A stretch of DNA of 8,322 nucleotides from Pseudomonadota bacterium (GTDB taxonomy: Bacteria; Desulfobacterota; BSN033; WVXP01; G020346125): NCBI GenBank assembly GCA_030672465.1, contig DAOVGJ010000152.1:1-8322 (forward strand). The letters run 5' to 3'. Made by a program: the position numbers and the translations under genes. Positions 5,101 to 8,322 of the stretch are shown here, piece after piece. The notes under the pieces were generated by a model that made no database searches, was not told the origin of the DNA, and saw only the letters and a list, made by a program, of their open reading frames with translations. Each line of letters begins with the position of its first letter. Within the stretch, counting starts at the first letter, position 1.

Positions 5101-5934
5101 TTGAGGTTAAAGGACTATATCGAAGATCGGGCTCGACTCTTCAACATGGGTTCCGAGTTTTCGTGTCCGGATTGGTGCAATCGAGTCGGCTGTAAGGATG
5201 AAAGGCTCCATGTCAGCATCAGCATCATTGATGTGGTAGCGGCCTCTCTCGTAACCGGGCAAACGGCCTCCCATCTCTTTTGTTCTCATTATAAGATCGG
5301 GATCTCTCCCATGGACGGAAACCCATGGATTCAGCGATTTGTCCTTGAGATGAAGAAACCCTGTTCTTTCCTGGCCGGCAAGGATTGCGGCATATATGGG
5401 GCAAGGCCCATCACCTGTGCCCTCTTTCCCGAAGCCTTCTTCCTCTTCCCCGAACGAGAAGGTGGGTTGGATAAGGGAAAATTCGGCCACTATCCCTGCC
5501 TCCGGGAACCACCGGCGATATCCGAAAAGAGGCGTTCCCACATCATTGAATTGATGGAAATGGCCCGCCGAGAGGCCTTTCTCACGGAATTCTACTTCTT
5601 TGGGTTCTCCCCATTCTGTGTCGATTTGCGAAATACCGTGATGGACGTGATGGAAGTTTCTCGGCATGTCTCCGGAAATACCGGAGACGGAGGGAGGCCT
5701 TATGAGGTCCCCCATGAGGCCTTTGAGGAAATATTGATTCGAAGATTAGGCAGGGGGGGGTATCTTTTGGAGATCAATTCGAAGGTGGAGGGGCTAAATA
5801 GCCCAAGCGGCATTGAGGCCCTTTATGAGATTAAGAAATGGACCGACTCGATAGAGGCATCCGATAAGGACTTTCCATACTGTTATGAATTCGATGAGGG
5901 GAACAGGCTGAAAATGGTCAAAAGACTAATGTGA
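5101..5934 (+). CDS. YkgJ-family cysteine-cluster protein
   Basis: 277 residues with the YkgJ/CxxxCxxCC-type cysteine pattern. Cys22, Cys26 and Cys31 form the first cluster (SCPDWCNRVGC). PCSFLAGKDCGIYGARPITC follows, with Cys88, Cys96 and Cys106, then ALFPEAF. The motif P-C-x-F-L...C-x-I-Y-x-x-R-P-x-x-C-x-x-F-P is the hallmark of the family, which is thought to bind zinc or an Fe-S cluster. Cys61, Cys133, Cys173 and Cys261 are extra. The C-terminal half (about 145-277) is not recognised. There is no signal peptide, so it is probably cytoplasmic. The start is TTG at 5101, supported by AAAGGGGGAG ending 2-3 nt upstream. The stop is 9 nt before the next ATG, so the two genes are likely co-transcribed. 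The role is unknown, and it may be a metal-binding or modification factor. Confidence 0.82.
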   Translation: MRLKDYIEDRARLFNMGSEFSCPDWCNRVGCKDERLHVSISIIDVVAASLVTGQTASHLFCSHYKIGISPMDGNPWIQRFVLEMKKPCSFLAGKDCGIYGARPITCALFPEAFFLFPEREGGLDKGKFGHYPCLREPPAISEKRRSHIIELMEMARREAFLTEFYFFGFSPFCVDLRNTVMDVMEVSRHVSGNTGDGGRPYEVPHEAFEEILIRRLGRGGYLLEINSKVEGLNSPSGIEALYEIKKWTDSIEASDKDFPYCYEFDEGNRLKMVKRLM

Positions 5935-5943
5935 GGGGTAAAA

Positions 5944-7890
5944 ATGATTTTTTGGAGGCATAAGCGGTTCATTGAGTGGATCAGTAAGAGGGTTTGGTTG
6001 AATCTCCTGGTTACAGCGGCGCTTTCCATAGCCATGGGGGGAGGACATGCTAACGGGGAGGAGAGCGAATGGAGGGTAGAGTTTCCCTCCTCCAGCACGG
6101 TGATGGAGCAAGTATCGGGCGATTGGGAGCGATTGGACGAAAGGGTTTTCCAACAAGGCGATGGGGCGGTCGCCCCGGCAATACTGCTCTTCGGCCGAGA
6201 TGAATGGGCTGATTACCGGTTGAAGGTTAGGGCCCGAATCATGGATGAGACCGGTGGACTCTTGGTTTTTTTCCGGTATTTGGACAGGGATAGCAGGCTT
6301 TGGTGGAGCTTAAGCGGTCGGGAAGGCGTTCCCTCGGGGATCGGACGGGACCGATGGGATCATGGGGGAATCATCCCCGGAACCGAGGTTCCCCAATCAA
6401 TAGAAAAACAGACGTGGTATGAGATTTCCCTCCTCGTCAGGGGGAGAGAAGTTAAGGGTTACCTCGATGGGAACGTAAGCGTGGAGTACACCCTCCCAGA
6501 TGATGAAACCCATACCTCGGGAAAGCTCGGGCTTGGTACATGGACGACCGTTGCCGAATTCGAGGTCCTCGAAATGGAGCAATTCGAGGCGGAGGTAATC
6601 CCCGCCCCCCCCTCTTTGAGAGGGAGGGTCTTGGTGAAGGGCATGGAGGAAGTCCCCGTTCCGGGGGCGGAGATAAGCGGTTCCTTCGGAACCATCACTG
6701 CAGATATTCGGGGGTTTTTTTTCGTCCGAGACTTAATCCCGGGAAGGAACATTATCACCATTGCGGCTCCCGGTTTTGTGACCCAAAGGGCGATATTGAG
6801 CCTCGAGCAAGGGAAAACCTTCAAAGCTTTTTACCTGAGGCCGCGGATTCGATTCGATGGACGAAGAATGCTGTTCTTCAGGGAATATGAGCGAGATGGG
6901 GGAATCCCCCGAGGAGATCTCTTCCTCCTCTACCTGGGAAGCGGAGTTGAGCGGAACATAACTCAAGGGCCAGGGGCCTATTTCTCTCCCCGCTGGTCGC
7001 CCAATGGGTCCATGATCGCCTTCTATACCCTCGATTCGAGGGAGATTTTCGTCACATCGGCAGAGGGAGGCAAGATGGAAAGGATCGCCCCTGGAGTCGT
7101 CCCCCATTGGTCTCCGGATGGGCAGAGGCTCTTATTCCTGGACGGTGGAAGGCTGTGGTCCTTTAGAGCAGACGGAACGGATTCCGTCCTCCTCTTCGAG
7201 AGCCCCGCTTATATCAGGAACTATTCGTGGTCCCCTGAAGGCGATCGGGTGCTCTTCGAATCCCAGTCCCACATCTACGTGCTCAATGCAGACGGGGGGG
7301 AATTGAGGGAGGTCGCATACCCCGCGGAAAATCCCCTCTGGTCTCCCGATGGAAAAACGATTCTATTCATATCTCCTCGAGGCCTGATGAAGCTGGAAAT
7401 CGAGGGCGGCAATGGAATCGAAATGGCCCCCTCTGGCCGATTCGAAGACCCCCAGTGGTCTCCCGATGGATCCATGATCGCCTACCGGAGGTGGGATGAA
7501 GATCCCGATGGAATGCAAAGGCCCGTGCTCTACCTGGCGGAAGCCGATGGAGGTAAGCGTTATAGGACTTTCTATTCCATCAAGGAGGGAATTCAGGAGT
7601 ATTGCTGGTCCCCCCGGGGCAATGAGTTGGTTTTGCTGGCAGGGAGGAAACCGCCGAGGCCAAATACCCTCTATCGTATGGAGGTGGAGGGGAAAAAGGT
7701 CGAGCCCATCATCGACTTTCCCTCCACCCATCTCCAATGGTCTCCGGATGGGGAGTGGATTTCATTCTTATCGGAAGGGGAAGCCGGCTGGGATATCTAT
7801 ATCATCAAACGCGATGGGACGGGCCTCAAGAAATTGACCGATACCCCGGAGACGGAATTTCAGGAAAGTTGGTGTCCGAGCCTCTACTAG
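5944..7890 (+). CDS. Secreted lectin-like / TolB-type PD40 beta-propeller protein
   Basis: 648 residues. A basic N-terminus and hydrophobic core (about 17-32) form a signal peptide with possible cleavage after GHA (36), so export to the periplasm or beyond is likely. Residues of about 40-210 resemble a concanavalin-like or DUF1080-type sandwich (LLVFFRYLDRDSRLWW, TWYEISLLVRGREVKGYLDG, KLGLGTW). Residues of about 224-300 resemble a carboxypeptidase-regulatory-like (Ig-like) module (LRGRVLVKG...VPVPGAEISG...GFFFVRDLIPGRNIITIAAPGF). Residues 300-648 form a PD40/TolB-type propeller with WSPxG motifs at 351, 389, 429, 466, 505, 555 and 599, plus a final degenerate WCP at 643 that may supply the closing strand. 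Such propellers bind proteins or carbohydrates. No catalytic residues are evident. The Shine-Dalgarno GAGGGG overlaps the upstream TGA. The stop codon abuts a MITE-like repeat. Confidence 0.82.
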   Translation: MIFWRHKRFIEWISKRVWLNLLVTAALSIAMGGGHANGEESEWRVEFPSSSTVMEQVSGDWERLDERVFQQGDGAVAPAILLFGRDEWADYRLKVRARIMDETGGLLVFFRYLDRDSRLWWSLSGREGVPSGIGRDRWDHGGIIPGTEVPQSIEKQTWYEISLLVRGREVKGYLDGNVSVEYTLPDDETHTSGKLGLGTWTTVAEFEVLEMEQFEAEVIPAPPSLRGRVLVKGMEEVPVPGAEISGSFGTITADIRGFFFVRDLIPGRNIITIAAPGFVTQRAILSLEQGKTFKAFYLRPRIRFDGRRMLFFREYERDGGIPRGDLFLLYLGSGVERNITQGPGAYFSPRWSPNGSMIAFYTLDSREIFVTSAEGGKMERIAPGVVPHWSPDGQRLLFLDGGRLWSFRADGTDSVLLFESPAYIRNYSWSPEGDRVLFESQSHIYVLNADGGELREVAYPAENPLWSPDGKTILFISPRGLMKLEIEGGNGIEMAPSGRFEDPQWSPDGSMIAYRRWDEDPDGMQRPVLYLAEADGGKRYRTFYSIKEGIQEYCWSPRGNELVLLAGRKPPRPNTLYRMEVEGKKVEPIIDFPSTHLQWSPDGEWISFLSEGEAGWDIYIIKRDGTGLKKLTDTPETEFQESWCPSLY

Positions 7891-8190
7891 TGTAGCGTCT
7901 CAGTAATAACTTGGATAATTTACAGGATCGCACAGCGCCCAGAAATACGACCTTTTAAATCCGAAATTCGAATATCGAAATGCTAAACAAATCCGAATAT
8001 CAAATGACCCCAAAGAAATAGGCTTCGCATTTCATAGGGCAAGCCAAAATCGAAAACATGTTTAGAAAATTGGAAAATTTGAATTTTGTTATTGTTTCGA
8101 ATTTCGTGCTTCGAATTTCAAATTTTGACATCTCAATACGGTCGATGGGTTTTGGTGTGATTTTCATAAATTACTTTTGGGACATGATAC
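7890..8190. repeat. MITE-like palindromic repeat element (about 300 bp)
   Basis: The ends are imperfect inverted repeats. GTGTAGCGTCTCAGTAATAA from 7890 matches the complement of 8156-8190 at about 20 of 35 positions, with most differences being transitions. Inside is a stronger AT-rich inverted repeat: GAAATTCGAA at 7963-7972 and its complement TTCGAATTTC at 8110-8119, with more pairing around both. Outer and inner repeats share a centre at about 8040, so the whole stretch can fold as one long imperfect hairpin. There is no convincing reading frame. I see no clear target-site duplication, which suggests an old or decayed copy. Its left end coincides with the stop codon of the propeller gene. 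Mobility by a transposase elsewhere in the genome is inference. Confidence 0.6.
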
Positions 8191-8228
8191 GAGATGATCC
8201 TCAGCGGCACCTCATCGGCGGACCATAC

Positions 8229-8244
8229 GAGCCAATGTTGGCTC
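8229..8244 (-). terminator. Short palindrome at the end of the thioredoxin-like gene
   Basis: GAGCCAA (8229-8235) and TTGGCTC (8238-8244) form a 7-bp inverted repeat with a 2-nt spacer (as RNA, a 5-bp stem with a 6-nt loop). It overlaps the stop codon of the minus-strand gene at the right edge. No U-tract follows, so a terminator role is weakly supported. Confidence 0.25.
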
Positions 8245-8322
8245 ACAGGGTTTTTAATTCCCCCGTTCCCTCATAATGCCCATAATCTTTGACCACACCA
8301 TCTTTATCGAAGAGGATAACCA
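8243..8322 (-). CDS. C-terminal fragment of a thioredoxin/TlpA-like protein (partial, runs off the right edge)
   Basis: The minus strand from the window edge is open for 25 codons, reading VILFDKDGVVKDYGHYEGTG and then ELKTL, with a TGA stop at 8243-8245. The hydrophobic strand followed by D-K-D-G-V-V, a short aromatic strand and a final E-L helix is the usual C-terminal end of redoxin/TlpA/ResA-type thioredoxin-fold proteins. The catalytic CxxC would lie outside the window, so the enzyme cannot be confirmed. A HAD phosphatase motif is an alternative reading of DKDGVV, but that motif occurs near the N-terminus of HAD proteins and here only about 20 residues remain. Confidence 0.5.
   Translation of the reverse strand, partial: VILFDKDGVVKDYGHYEGTGELKTL

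Noticed and set aside
5107..5715. 202-codon minus-strand frame opposite the YkgJ-type gene
   Set aside because: The plus strand carries the diagnostic cysteine motifs. The antisense product has no recognisable domain and no start signals.
6994..7760. DNA-level repeats such as TGGTCTCCCGATGGA and TCCATGATCGCC
   Set aside because: They encode the WSPDG motifs of the propeller blades, so the repetition is explained by the protein and is not a separate DNA element.
8058..8276. 72-codon plus-strand ORF near the right end
   Set aside because: It lies mostly within the AT-rich arm of the palindromic repeat. Its Phe/Asn/Ser-rich translation is what such a repeat yields by chance, and it overlaps the minus-strand gene end.

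Overview
The window looks like chromosomal DNA of a Gram-negative bacterium, most likely a deltaproteobacterium in the broad sense (Desulfobacterota or a relative). That assignment is inference. It rests on a complete sigma-54-controlled phage-shock (psp) locus, a MerR-TPR regulator, a YkgJ-type cysteine-cluster protein and an exported PD40 propeller protein, all encoded at moderate GC. No rRNA, tRNA, CRISPR array or intact transposase was found.

Positions 1-2850 hold the psp locus. pspA, pspB and pspC lie on the minus strand in operon order. They diverge from pspF on the plus strand across a compact regulatory region (about 1599-1768). That region contains a clear -24/-12 promoter for pspA, a sigma-70-like promoter for pspF, and a TGCTAA/TTAGCA inverted repeat. 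The repeat sits about 110 bp upstream of the pspA start site and on the predicted pspF start site, so one PspF-bound site could both activate pspA and repress pspF. The gap between pspA and pspB is not empty. Two overlapping reading frames, joined by a one-base shift near an A7 run, would together encode about 58 residues, starting 5 nt after the pspA stop and ending inside the pspB start region.

Positions 2819-3323 hold only small inverted repeats and no convincing gene. Positions 3324-4577 carry a MerR-type HTH protein fused to TPR repeats, a perfect 9-bp hairpin, and a small DUF6504-like protein. The small protein's start overlaps a 14-codon ORF that has the better ribosome-binding site. 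A RimI-like acetyltransferase (minus strand, with its own promoter) converges on that gene.

Positions 5101-7890 form a two-gene plus-strand unit: a YkgJ-family cysteine-cluster protein, then a 648-residue secreted protein. The secreted protein has a lectin-like N-terminal module, a carboxypeptidase-regulatory-like module and a TolB/PD40-type beta-propeller. Its stop codon abuts an approximately 300-bp MITE-like palindromic repeat (7890-8190) in which outer and inner inverted repeats share one centre. The right edge holds the last 25 codons of a minus-strand gene with a thioredoxin/TlpA-like C-terminus.
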